In this document: positions 1 to 8,234 of the stretch, piece after piece | Position numbering within the stretch: position 1 is the stretch's first letter | Layout: each line of letters starts with the position of its first letter | Assembly (NCBI GenBank): GCA_963739135.1 | Contig: CAVTZG010000025.1 | Location: forward strand, 124,001 to 188,000 | DNA length: 64,000 nucleotides | Origin: Palsa-504 sp963739135 | Lineage (GTDB): Bacteria > Actinomycetota > Actinomycetes > Streptosporangiales > Streptosporangiaceae | Direction of reading: 5' to 3' | Notes under the pieces: generated by a model | What the model saw: the letters and a program-made list of their open reading frames with translations, nothing else | The model's database searches: none | What the model was told of the DNA's origin: nothing | Position numbers and translations under genes: made by a program

Positions 1-1122
1 TCGGCGGGAACCGAGAAGATCATCACCGCCTACGCGGACGGGCACGAGGAGGGCATCGCCGCCTACACCGAGGCCATCGAGGCGTCGAACGCGGCGCCGC
101 CGGACACCGACCTGCTGGCCTGGGGCTCGGTCATGGGCCCGCAGGAGCGTGCGGCCTACGACGCCTGCGCGGCCGCCCTCGAGCTGGCCTTCGCCTCCGG
201 CGAGCTGTGCATGGGGGCCCGCGGCTGGCGGACCAAGCGCGCCAACCTGGTCAATCGCTGGCTGACCGGCCGCAACGCGGTCGCGCTGGCCCTGGCGGCC
301 CAGGCCGGCGAGGAGGCCGGGCCGGCGCCGGACGGGCCACCGGGCCAGGACACCTGGCTCGGCCGGATCAGCGCCGAGCGCATCGACGCCTGGGCCCACG
401 GCCGTCCGGGCGAGCGGTCCCGGCTGGCCCGCGGCCTCATCCCGCGGCTGCTGGAGCCGCCCGCGCTACCCGACGACCCGCTGCCCACGCTGCGCTGGCT
501 GCTCGGCCACGCGGACGAGGGACTGCGGCTGACCGCCCGCCACTACATCGCGCCTGCCCTGGTCACCGAGGCGGTGGACACGTTCGGCTGGCGGGACCAG
601 CTGGTCGGCACCCTGCGTCAGGAAATGGACGTGTTCCCGCTGCACACCCTGCGCGGCATGGCGCAGAGCGAGATGGGCGCCGTCCGGCGCAGCCGGACCA
701 GCCTGGTGCTGACCAAGACGGGCAAGCTGATGGCCGCGGACCCGGCGGCCAGGTGGCATATCGGCACCGCGGCGCTCATCGGACCGGACGACGGACCTCA
801 GCCCGACTTCTCGGTCGCGGTCCGCGAGGCCGCACTGCTGGTCATCCTGACCAGCGGCCCGACCGGGTACGACGAGCTGACCAGCCTGCTGACTGACATG
901 CACGGCGTCGAGGGCTGGGCTTCGGGCCGCGGCACCGGCCTGGCCAGCGCGGTGCGGACCGAGCTGTACACGCTGCGTCACCGGCTGTGGGCGCTGCACC
1001 TGCTGGGCAACGAGCGCAGCTTCACCGCGCCGATGTCGCTGACCGACACCGGCATCGCCGCGGCGCTTTCCGCCCTGCTGGCCCGGGCCCTGCGCCCGCG
1101 GCATCACCTGGGCCTCGGATAA
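1..1122 (+). CDS. hypothetical protein, 5' end outside window
   Basis: The frame is open from base 1, so the start lies upstream; the first internal ATG is at 133. At least 373 residues are visible, mostly predicted helix, without a signal peptide or membrane segment. Recognisable local features are a basic segment near SRTSLVLTKTGKLMAADP followed by a hydrophobic helix, a pattern common in uncharacterised actinobacterial proteins, but I do not recognise a catalytic motif or family. It ends 147 bases before the convergent pobA stop. Function unknown; coding status is good because codon third positions are G/C-rich along the whole frame. Confidence 0.7.
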   Translation, partial: SAGTEKIITAYADGHEEGIAAYTEAIEASNAAPPDTDLLAWGSVMGPQERAAYDACAAALELAFASGELCMGARGWRTKRANLVNRWLTGRNAVALALAAQAGEEAGPAPDGPPGQDTWLGRISAERIDAWAHGRPGERSRLARGLIPRLLEPPALPDDPLPTLRWLLGHADEGLRLTARHYIAPALVTEAVDTFGWRDQLVGTLRQEMDVFPLHTLRGMAQSEMGAVRRSRTSLVLTKTGKLMAADPAARWHIGTAALIGPDDGPQPDFSVAVREAALLVILTSGPTGYDELTSLLTDMHGVEGWASGRGTGLASAVRTELYTLRHRLWALHLLGNERSFTAPMSLTDTGIAAALSALLARALRPRHHLGLG

Positions 1123-1269
1123 CCGGCAGCCCGGCCGGGCGCCTGGGCGGGGCGGCAAACGGCGCCTGCATCCGGGGAACAACCACCCGCTGGCCGACCC
1201 CTCGGCCCCGCTCATCCTGCTGATCCGGGCCGCGGTCGTGATCATCAACGTGGCCTACGCCCGGCGGCG

Positions 1270-2466
1270 TTAGGACCAGCGGAGCGGGAAGTACCCGGTG
1301 TAGTTCTCGGCCAGGGTGGTGGCGGCCGCGCGGGAGGTGACCACGTACCGCAGCTGGGAGAGCTGCAGTTCGGCGCCGAACGGGTCCGGATGCGGGTCCA
1401 CGTGCAGCATGGACGTCATCCACCAGGAGAAATGCGTGGCCCGCCAGACCCGGCTCAGGCAGCTGTCCGAGTAGGCGTCGGCCGGCCCGGCGTCGTTTCG
1501 CAGCAGCAGGCTGGTCAGGGCCTCGGCCAGCACGGTCACGTCGGCCAGGGCCAGGTTGAGGCCCTTGGCCCCGGTGGGCGGCACGATGTGCGCCGCGTCG
1601 CCGACCAGGAACAGCCGCCCGTAGCGCATCGGCGAGGCCACGAAGCTGCGCATCGGGGAGATGGCCTTCTCTGCGATCGGCCCGTCCTTCAGCTCCCAGC
1701 CCGGGACACCCAGCCGGACCTTCAGCTCGTCCCAGATCCGGTCATCGGGCCACCGCTCGATGTCGGTGTCCGAGGGGACCTGCAGGTACAGCCGGCCGAC
1801 CTGCGGCGAGCGCATGGAGTGCAGCGCGAATCCGTTGGCGTGGCGCGAGTAGATGAGCTCGTCGGTGGACGGGGCCACCATGGCCAGGATGCCGAGCCAG
1901 GAGTACGGGTAACCGCGCTCGGCCACCTGGACCAGGCCGGGCGGCATCGCCTCGCGGCAGATGCCGTGGAATCCGTCGCAGCCGGCGATCGCGTCGCAGC
2001 GCACCTCGTGCCTGGTCCCGGCGGCGTCGGTGAAGCGGAGCAGCGGCTGGGCTGTGTCCAGCTCGGCCACCTCGGTGTCGGAGACCTCGAACTCGACCCG
2101 GGCCCCGGCGGCCAGCCTGGTCCTGATCAGGTCCTTGACGATCTCGGTCTGGGCCCAGATGGTCACCCAGCGGCCGCCGGTCAGGTCGCGGAAGTCCAGG
2201 TGGTGCCGCTCCCCGGCGAACTGCAGGTAGATCCCGCCGTGCTCGAGGCCCTCGGTGTCCATCCGCTCGCCCAGGCCGACCGCGCGCAGCAGGTCGGTGG
2301 TGCCCGCCTCGAGCAGCCCGGCCCGCTGCCTGGCCTCGCAGTAGGCCTGGCTGCGGTTCTCCACCACGATCGAGTCGATGCCGCGCAGGGCCAGCAAGTG
2401 AGACAGCAGCAATCCGGCCGGCCCGGCCCCGACGATGCCGACCTGGGTCCGCGTGCGCTCAGTCAT
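1270..2466 (-). CDS. pobA: 4-hydroxybenzoate 3-monooxygenase (PobA)
   Basis: FAD- and NAD(P)H-dependent flavoprotein that hydroxylates 4-hydroxybenzoate to protocatechuate, the entry to the beta-ketoadipate pathway; cytosolic. The 398 residues match the family's usual length of about 390-400. The N-terminal FAD fold carries GIVGAGPAG, a DG-type motif in AGCDGFHGICR and the second FAD motif LFLVGDAAHIVPPTGAKG, all typical of class A aromatic hydroxylases; EARQRAGLLE and ATHFSWWMTSM are characteristic of PobA. It is divergent from an IclR regulator that probably controls it. The ATG at 2466 has no convincing Shine-Dalgarno of its own, but overlaps (ATGA) the end of a 26-codon leader ORF that has a perfect one. 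No protocatechuate genes lie within the window. Confidence 0.95.
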   Translation of the reverse strand: MTERTRTQVGIVGAGPAGLLLSHLLALRGIDSIVVENRSQAYCEARQRAGLLEAGTTDLLRAVGLGERMDTEGLEHGGIYLQFAGERHHLDFRDLTGGRWVTIWAQTEIVKDLIRTRLAAGARVEFEVSDTEVAELDTAQPLLRFTDAAGTRHEVRCDAIAGCDGFHGICREAMPPGLVQVAERGYPYSWLGILAMVAPSTDELIYSRHANGFALHSMRSPQVGRLYLQVPSDTDIERWPDDRIWDELKVRLGVPGWELKDGPIAEKAISPMRSFVASPMRYGRLFLVGDAAHIVPPTGAKGLNLALADVTVLAEALTSLLLRNDAGPADAYSDSCLSRVWRATHFSWWMTSMLHVDPHPDPFGAELQLSQLRYVVTSRAAATTLAENYTGYFPLRWS

Positions 2467-2543
2467 CTCGTAGCCGACGATAGCGAGCTAGAACGCATCG
2501 GAGTAGACGTCGCCGCGCAGGAACGCCTGTCCGGGGGTGCCAT
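2463..2543 (-). CDS. 26-codon leader ORF upstream of pobA
   Basis: A short reading frame begins at ATG 2543, five bases after a perfect Shine-Dalgarno AAGGAG (2554-2549, minus strand), and ends with a TGA that overlaps the pobA start as ATGA. The peptide (MAPPDRRSCAATSTPMRSSS followed by 6 residues) has no recognisable domain and is rich in Ser, Arg and Thr. The arrangement is what translational coupling needs: ribosomes finishing this ORF would restart on pobA, which lacks its own clear binding site. It could also be regulatory, or a chance ORF in a GC-rich leader. Translation is inferred, not shown. Confidence 0.45.
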   Translation of the reverse strand: MAPPDRRSCAATSTPMRSSSLSSATR

Positions 2544-2574
2544 GACCACTCCTTATGATCCAATGTACGTAGGA

Positions 2575-2599
2575 CGAACGATAGTTCAGAAAGCGAACG
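2575..2599. promoter_or_regulatory. putative IclR operator between pobA and its regulator
   Basis: CGAACG occurs at 2575-2580 and again at 2594-2599, with GTTC at 2584-2587 between them, giving overlapping direct and inverted GTTCG/CGAAC half-sites. IclR-family aromatic regulators (PcaR/PobR type) are known to bind GTTCG-containing repeats. On the minus strand a TTCTGA / TACATT pair with an 18-base spacer overlaps the element, so binding could block the pobA promoter. Assignment is by pattern and position only. Confidence 0.4.
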
Positions 2600-2612
2600 C
2601 ACGGGCCAGGTC

Positions 2613-2618
2613 TATGAT
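2613..2618 (+). promoter_or_regulatory. -10 box for the IclR gene
   Basis: TATGAT, a near-consensus -10 hexamer, lies 26 bases before the IclR start and just upstream of its Shine-Dalgarno AGGAGG (2633-2638). No good -35 was seen at 17 bases, so the promoter may be weak or activator-dependent. Confidence 0.4.
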
Positions 2619-2643
2619 GTCAGGGATCCAGCAGGAGGCTCGC

Positions 2644-3456
2644 ATGACGGACAATCAGGAACAAGGTCATGACGGGGACTTCGTGCAGTCACTCGAACGT
2701 GGCCTGTCCGTGATCCGTGCCTTCGATGCGGATCACCCGAAGCTGACGCTGAGCGAGGTGGCCGCGAGCACCGGCCTGAGCCGGGCCGCCGCCCGCCGGT
2801 TCCTGCGCACGCTGGTCCAGCTCGGCTACATGCGCAGCGACGGCAGCCGGTTCGCGCTGCGCCCCAAGATCCTCGAACTCGGCTACGCCTACCTGTCCAG
2901 CCTGACGCTGCCCGAGGTGGCCATGCCGCACCTGGAGCAGCTCGTCGAGCAGGTGCACGAGTCGTCCTCGGTCTCCGAGCTGGACGGCAACGACGTCATC
3001 TACATCGCCCGGGTCCCGACCAAGCGGATCATGACCGTGACGATCAGCGTGGGCACCAGGTTCCCGGCCTACGCCACCTCGATGGGGCGGGTGCTGCTGG
3101 CCGCCCAGCCCGACGAGCGGCTGGATGAGTACCTCGACTCCGTGAGCCTGCGCGGCCTGACCGGGCACACCATCACCAGCGCCACCGCGCTGCGCCGGGA
3201 ACTGCACAAGATCAGGAGCCAGGGCTGGGCGCTGGTGGACCAGGAGCTCGAGGAGGGGCTGCGCTCCATCGCCGCCCCCATCCGGGAGGCCGACGGCCAG
3301 GTCATCGCGGCCATCAACATCTCCACGCACGCCGGCCGGCGCACCCTGAGCACCATCGTGGAGGAGTTCTTGCAGCCGCTGCTGAGCACCGCGCGCCGCA
3401 TCGAGGTGGATCTGGCCCGCTCCCGGGCTTCGGCGCGGGCCCGGCCCCAGGCATAG
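2644..3456 (+). CDS. IclR-family transcriptional regulator, probable pobA regulator
   Basis: 270-residue DNA-binding regulator. An N-terminal winged helix-turn-helix (about residues 12-75: SLERGLSVIRAF, LTLSEVAASTGLSRAAARRF) is followed by the IclR effector domain, with typical FPAYATSMGRVLLA and GLRSIAAPIR segments. The opening matches PcaR/PobR-like IclR proteins that sense aromatic acids. ATG 2644 is chosen because AGGAGG sits five bases upstream; the frame is open further upstream but without a ribosome site. It diverges from pobA, so control of pobA and itself in response to 4-hydroxybenzoate or protocatechuate is a reasonable inference; the effector is not readable from sequence. Confidence 0.93.
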   Translation: MTDNQEQGHDGDFVQSLERGLSVIRAFDADHPKLTLSEVAASTGLSRAAARRFLRTLVQLGYMRSDGSRFALRPKILELGYAYLSSLTLPEVAMPHLEQLVEQVHESSSVSELDGNDVIYIARVPTKRIMTVTISVGTRFPAYATSMGRVLLAAQPDERLDEYLDSVSLRGLTGHTITSATALRRELHKIRSQGWALVDQELEEGLRSIAAPIREADGQVIAAINISTHAGRRTLSTIVEEFLQPLLSTARRIEVDLARSRASARARPQA

Positions 3457-3487
3457 GGGAAAATATCGTCTGCCACACTTGCTTGCT

Positions 3488-4138
3488 ATGCGCACGCTCG
3501 TCGTCGATCATCCCCTGGTCACCCACAAGCTCACCGCGCTGCGTGACGAGGCCAGCGACACCGCGACCTTCCGCAGCCTGACGGCCGAGCTGGTTACCCT
3601 GCTGGCCTACGAGGCGACCCGGGAGATGCGGGTGCAGCCGGTGTCGGTCAGCACCCCGGTGGGACTGGCCCGAGGCGTCAAGCTGGCCCGGCCGGTCCCG
3701 CTCATCGTGCCCGTGCTGCGGGCCGGCATCGGCATGCTGGACGGCATGACCCGGCTGCTGCCGATGGCCGACGTTGGCTTCGTCGGGCTGCGCCGGGACG
3801 AGGAATCGCTGGTCGCGTCCACGTACGCGGACCGGCTGCCCACCGACCTGACCGACCGGGACACGTTCGTGCTCGATCCCATGCTGGCCACCGGGGGGAC
3901 GCTGGCCACAGTCATCGGCATGCTGGTGAGCCGAGGCGCCGCGTCGGTGACCGCGATCTGCCTGCTGGCCGCGCCCGAGGGGCTGCGCCGCGTGGAGCAG
4001 GCGTTCGCCGACGAGGAGACCGATGCGGGACCGTGGGTACGGGTGGTCACCGCGGCGGTCGACGAGCGGCTCAACGAGCGAGGCTACATCGTGCCCGGGC
4101 TAGGCGACGCGGGCGACCGGCTCTTCGGCCGGATCTAG
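3488..4138 (+). CDS. upp: uracil phosphoribosyltransferase
   Basis: Converts uracil plus PRPP to UMP in pyrimidine salvage; cytosolic. The 216 residues fit the family (about 208-215). The PRPP-binding loop is seen as FVLDPMLATGGT and the C-terminal uracil-binding signature as ERGYIVPGLGDAGDRLFG; the N-terminal VVDHPLVTHKLTALRD is also characteristic. ATG 3488 is preferred to the in-frame TTG three codons earlier. The gene lies alone 31 bases after the IclR gene, but would take up uracil released by the nucleoside phosphorylase encoded at 8.2-9.5 kb. Confidence 0.96.
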   Translation: MRTLVVDHPLVTHKLTALRDEASDTATFRSLTAELVTLLAYEATREMRVQPVSVSTPVGLARGVKLARPVPLIVPVLRAGIGMLDGMTRLLPMADVGFVGLRRDEESLVASTYADRLPTDLTDRDTFVLDPMLATGGTLATVIGMLVSRGAASVTAICLLAAPEGLRRVEQAFADEETDAGPWVRVVTAAVDERLNERGYIVPGLGDAGDRLFGRI

Positions 4139-4489
4139 GAACCGGGTCGAGGCAGCAGCGGGGACCGGCGTTGCGCCGACTGGGCCGACTGGGCCGACCC
4201 GGGATTCCGGGCGGGGCGCCAGGCCCTTCCGCGGCTGACCTGCAGGGGACGGCAGCTCCGCGGGTCAGGCCCCCCCACACCCGCGAATCAGAGCGTTCCA
4301 CCGCGGCAGAGCCTGGCACCCTGCCGTTTAATAGCTAACCAGGAGATCCCCCGGCCCGACATCCCTGAATCCGGGGGTCCGCCGTGCACGTGCAGCGGCA
4401 GATTCGGCCCTAGACTGTCCAGACCGCTGTCGATCAGGCAATACCGCAGGCAGGAAACCGATGTTGCCGTTTTTTTTCCGGACCGCACC
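4139..4489. other. intergenic region between upp and the FHA gene
   Basis: 351 bases without a credible gene. It holds a short tandem CGACTGGGC repeat around 4178-4197, a small hairpin CCCGG-GATT-CCGGG just after it, and an unusual run of eight T at 4470-4477 directly before the FHA gene. No promoter could be assigned with confidence. Confidence 0.5.
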
Positions 4490-5301
4490 ATGGCAATGAA
4501 CGCGCGCGTGAGCACAGCATCGGGTCAGGAAGTGCGGGTCGCCGAGGGGAGCGCGCTGGTTTTCGGCCGCGGGCCCGAGGTGGACCTGGCCGTGGCGGCC
4601 GGGCGCGGGCTTTCCCGGCGGGCCGGCATCGTGACCGCGATGGCGGCGGGAGCGTGGATCACCAACATCAGCCACACCCATGCGCTGTACGTGGAGGGCG
4701 AAGGCTACCGGATCCGGCTGCCCCGACTGGAGGATGACGACGAGCCGCCGGCGGCTGGCTGCTGCACTCGGGAACGGCCCTGGTCGGCTCGCGCGCGATG
4801 CTCGATGACGGGGAGCCGCTGTCGGTGACGGTCAGCTTGCCGCGTTCGGTGCGGCTGTCCCGCATGGTCCAGCCGGACGGCGAGGGCACCGTGCTGCCGC
4901 TCTACCTCGATCCGATGACCAAGCTGTTCCTGGTGGCGCTGCTGTGGTGCCGTCCCTGGCTGCTCGACCCGAGCGCCACCACGCCGCTGCCGCGGACACC
5001 GGAGATCGCCCGCGGCGCGCTCGAGGTGACCGGCGCCTACCACGAGATGGAGCGGTTCGAGACCGACGCCGAATTCCGCGACCTGCTGTCGGCCCGGGTG
5101 GCCGAGCACATCAAGGCGCTGCGGCGCAAGATCGCCGATCGCGGGCTGGCCCCGCGCGGGGACGCGGACGTGCGGCTGTCCGACGAGGTGGTGGTCAGGC
5201 TGCTGATCGAGCACGGGGTCATCACCTCAGCGGACCTGAACCGGCTGGCCGATCCGGTGTGGCGCTCCCGCCAGGAAGACCTGTGGTGGACCGCGGGTTG
5301 A
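4490..5301 (+). pseudogene. FHA-domain protein gene with internal frameshift
   Basis: Two overlapping frames together encode one FHA-type phosphopeptide-binding protein of about 270 residues. The first (from ATG 4490) has VFGRGPEVDLAV, GLSRRAGIV and ITNISHTHALYV, the core of an FHA fold in actinobacterial kinase partners. The second picks up at GGWLLHSGTALVGSRAML and runs to TGA 5301 with a helical C-terminal part ending SRQEDLWWTAG. The frames join around 4743-4757, where one missing base in the GC-rich stretch would restore a continuous protein. This is either a real inactivating deletion or a sequence error. It converges with a Ser/Thr kinase whose substrates FHA domains usually read. Confidence 0.75.
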
Positions 5302-6915
5302 TCAGCCGCTCGGCGCCGGGCCGGGCGGGATGATCACGAACTGCGTGCTGGCCGGGAGGCCTCCCGGGGCGGACGCGTCGACCGTGACCAGCCCCAGCTG
5401 CAGCGAGCTCGAGTAGAGCTGGCTGACCGGCACCCGGAACGTCCCGTCCGCGCCGACGCGGACCTGATCCGGCGAGGTCAGGCTGAGCAGGTTCTTCTGG
5501 TCCGGCGGCGGGCCGACCTCGGTCAGCCTGAAGGTCACCAGGGCCTGCGGGGCGAAGCCCGACCCCTGGATGACGAACGAGGTGCCGGCCGTGCCCTGGC
5601 TCACGTTCACCATGCACAGAGACGGGCCGGAGGTGGCCTGGTGGGAGGAATCGCACACCGTGGTCGGCGGCGGCGGGAGGCCGGGCGGGCCCGGCAGCCC
5701 GGGGCTGCCGTTGCTGCTGAGCGCGGCGCCGAGGATGACGCCGCCCACGACCAGGGCGGCCCCCACCGAGGCCCAGCCGACCCAGACCATGTGCGTCCTG
5801 ACCCACTGCCACCAGCCCGCCGGGCCCGAGACCCGGGCCTGGCCGGCGTGGGTGGGCTTGCGCCGGGACTTGGGCTTGTAGGAGGCGGGCAGTTCGGTGT
5901 AGGAGGCGGAGGTCGCGTCCTGGCTGTGCTCCGCGCCGCGCTGGGTCGGCGGCCCTATGGGGCCCATGGGGCCGGCCTGGCCGTTGGCCAGCAGCGGATT
6001 GCGCTGGTACTCGCCGATCAGGGCCATGGCCGCCCCGGGCAGGTAGGTGTGCTCCTGGCCGGGCTGGGTCTCGGTGAACGGCCCGAGCTGGGCCAGCATG
6101 GCCGAGGAGGACGGGCGCATGCGGGGCACCCGCTCCAGGCACTCGCCGATCAGCTCGCCGAGCTCGTCCGGCAGGCCGGACAGGTCCGGCGGCTCAGTGG
6201 CCAGCCGGGCCAGCACGTCCATGGCCGTGTCGCCGGTATACGGCGGGTGCCCGGTGGCCGCGTAGGCCAGCGTAGCCCCGAGCGAGTACACGTCGCTGGC
6301 CACCGAGGCCTGCCGGGTGTCCCTGGCCTGCTCGGGTGCCATGTAGGCGGGCGTGCCGACGGCCCCGCGCGCGCTGGTCAGCTCGATCCGCTCGGCGGCG
6401 CGGGCCACGCCGAAGTCGATGACCTTCGGCCCGTCCGGCGCGATCAGCACGTTCGACGGCTTCAGGTCGCGGTGCACCAGGCCCGCGGTGTGGATCGACT
6501 GCAGGGCTTCCGCGCACCCCGCGGCCAGCCACTTGACCGCCGGTACCGGCAGCGGGCCGCAGGCCTGGACCAGCCGGCTCAGCGACGGGGCGGGGATGTA
6601 GGCGGTGGCCAGCCAGGGCAGGTCGGCCTCGGGGTCGGCCTCGACCACGGCGGCGGTGAAGACCCCGCTCACCCGGCGGGCGGCCGCCACCTCCTGCGCG
6701 AACCGGTTCCTGAAGCCCGCTTCCTCGGCCAGCTCGACCCTGATCGTCTTGACCGCGACCAGCCGTCCGGCGGCCGAACGGCCCAGGTAGACCTGGCCCA
6801 TCGACCCGGCCCCCAGGCGACCGAGGATCACGAAGGGCCCGATCCGGTCCGGATCCCATCGGCGCAGCCGCTCCCGTCCCGGCTGGGCTCCCATCGTAGG
6901 TTTCGCGGACCTCAT
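5302..6915 (-). CDS. membrane Ser/Thr protein kinase (Hanks type)
   Basis: 537-residue eukaryotic-like kinase anchored once in the membrane. The cytosolic kinase domain (about residues 24-280) has the glycine loop GRLGAGSMGQVY, catalytic Lys56, HRDLKPSN (148), DFG (167) and GTPAYMAPEQ. A proline/glycine-rich juxtamembrane linker leads to one membrane helix (about 377-400), then a short collagen-like GLPGPPGLPPPP stretch and an extracytoplasmic beta-sandwich domain of roughly 120 residues (GTAGTSFVIQGSGFAPQALV, an IPT/Ig-like pattern) instead of PASTA repeats. ATG 6915 is preceded by AGAGG. Its stop shares the palindrome TGATCA with the FHA gene stop; the pair probably forms a signalling unit. 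The extracellular ligand is unknown. Confidence 0.95.
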   Translation of the reverse strand: MRSAKPTMGAQPGRERLRRWDPDRIGPFVILGRLGAGSMGQVYLGRSAAGRLVAVKTIRVELAEEAGFRNRFAQEVAAARRVSGVFTAAVVEADPEADLPWLATAYIPAPSLSRLVQACGPLPVPAVKWLAAGCAEALQSIHTAGLVHRDLKPSNVLIAPDGPKVIDFGVARAAERIELTSARGAVGTPAYMAPEQARDTRQASVASDVYSLGATLAYAATGHPPYTGDTAMDVLARLATEPPDLSGLPDELGELIGECLERVPRMRPSSSAMLAQLGPFTETQPGQEHTYLPGAAMALIGEYQRNPLLANGQAGPMGPIGPPTQRGAEHSQDATSASYTELPASYKPKSRRKPTHAGQARVSGPAGWWQWVRTHMVWVGWASVGAALVVGGVILGAALSSNGSPGLPGPPGLPPPPTTVCDSSHQATSGPSLCMVNVSQGTAGTSFVIQGSGFAPQALVTFRLTEVGPPPDQKNLLSLTSPDQVRVGADGTFRVPVSQLYSSSLQLGLVTVDASAPGGLPASTQFVIIPPGPAPSG

Positions 6916-7048
6916 CCCCCAATGCCTCTCAGAACTAACGGTCAGCTTCTATCATGCCGAATCCCGTCCAGTATGCGGTGCGCGAAGGCCGCGGCTGTTG
7001 CAGCTGAGCGTGGTGAGAAACCACGGCCCGTTCGGGACAAAAAAAAAT

Positions 7049-8182
7049 CTACCCGCTGTGACGGGTTCCGAACAGGCCGACGGGGACCACGGAATCGCTC
7101 ATGGCCCGGGCGGTGGCGAAGCCGGGCTTGATGATGGTGTTGATGAGATGGAGCCGCTCGTCGAACCCGGCGAACGCGCTCTTCATGGCGTTCACCGTCA
7201 GCCACTCCACGTCGGACCAGCCGTAGCCGAACTCCTCGGCCAGCCGGTGGAACTCCGAGCTGAGCGTGACCTGGCTCATCAGCCGGTTATCGGTGTTCAC
7301 CGTGACCCGGAAGGACAGCTGACGCAAGATCCGCAGCGGGTGCAGCGCGATGGACAGCGCCGCGCCGGTCTGGACGTTGGAGGTCGGGCACATCTCCAGC
7401 GCGATCCGGCGGTCCCTGATGTAGGCGGCCAGGCGGCCCAGCCGGACGGCGCCGGAGTCGCTGACGTCGATGTCGTCGACGATGCGGACGCCGTGGCCGA
7501 GCCGTTCGGTGCCGCACCACTGCACCGCTTCCCAGATCGACGGCAGCCCGAACGCCTCGCCCGCGTGGATCGTGATGTGGAAGTTCTCCCGCTTGATGTA
7601 CTGGAAGGCGTCCAGGTGCCGGCTCGGCGGCCAGCCCGCCTCGGCGCCGGCGATGTCGAAGCCGACCACGCCCTCGTCCCGGTGACGCACGGCCAGCTCG
7701 GCTATCTCCAGCGACCTGGCCGCCGTGCGCATGGCGGTGAGCAGAGCGTAAACCCTGATCCCGCGCCCGGCCCGGGCCTGGTTGGCAGCGCCCTGCCGGA
7801 AACCCTCGAGCACCGCCTCGACCACCTCGTCCAGGCTCAGCCCGCGCTCGGTGTGCAGCTCGGGCGCGAACCTGACCTCGGCGTAGACCACGCCGTCGGC
7901 GGCCAGGTCCTCGGCACACTCGGCCGCGACCCGGCGCAGCGCCTCGGCGGTCTGCATGACCGCGACCGTGTGCCGGAACGCGTCCAGGTAGATCTCCAGG
8001 TGACCGCGGTGCGCGCCCTCGGTCAGCCGCTGGGTCAGCTCTTCGACGTTGTCGCCGGGCAGGTCGGTGTAGCCCGTCTCGCGGGCCAGTTCGAGCACGG
8101 TCTGCGGGCGCAGGCCGCCATCCAGGTGATCATGCAAGAGAACCTTGGGCACGGCCCGGAGTTCAGCAAGGGTCAGCATCAC
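7049..8182 (-). CDS. add: adenosine deaminase
   Basis: Zinc enzyme deaminating adenosine and deoxyadenosine to inosine forms. The 377 residues show the metal-site HDHLDGGLRP near the N-terminus, HAGEAFG, ERLGHGVRI and the aspartate-bearing NTDNRL, each a conserved position of the ADA family (the last is usually NTDD). GTG 8182 is immediately followed by ATG 8179, either of which could be the start. It is the third gene of the leftward run cdd-deoA-add, 52 bases after deoA. The stop codon is followed on the minus strand by a run of nine T (7047-7039), an odd feature in this GC-rich DNA that may help termination. Confidence 0.95.
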   Translation of the reverse strand: MMLTLAELRAVPKVLLHDHLDGGLRPQTVLELARETGYTDLPGDNVEELTQRLTEGAHRGHLEIYLDAFRHTVAVMQTAEALRRVAAECAEDLAADGVVYAEVRFAPELHTERGLSLDEVVEAVLEGFRQGAANQARAGRGIRVYALLTAMRTAARSLEIAELAVRHRDEGVVGFDIAGAEAGWPPSRHLDAFQYIKRENFHITIHAGEAFGLPSIWEAVQWCGTERLGHGVRIVDDIDVSDSGAVRLGRLAAYIRDRRIALEMCPTSNVQTGAALSIALHPLRILRQLSFRVTVNTDNRLMSQVTLSSEFHRLAEEFGYGWSDVEWLTVNAMKSAFAGFDERLHLINTIIKPGFATARAMSDSVVPVGLFGTRHSG

Positions 8183-8234
8183 ACCATTGTGCTACTCGGC
8201 CAACGGGGGGTCGGCGGGGATGGGCCCTCCGGGG

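Noticed and set aside
1121..1273. Small plus-strand frame ending SAPLILLIRAAVVIINVAYAR before TAG 1271.
   Set aside because: Looks like a plausible hydrophobic C-terminus but has no start codon or ribosome site; it may be debris of a former gene.
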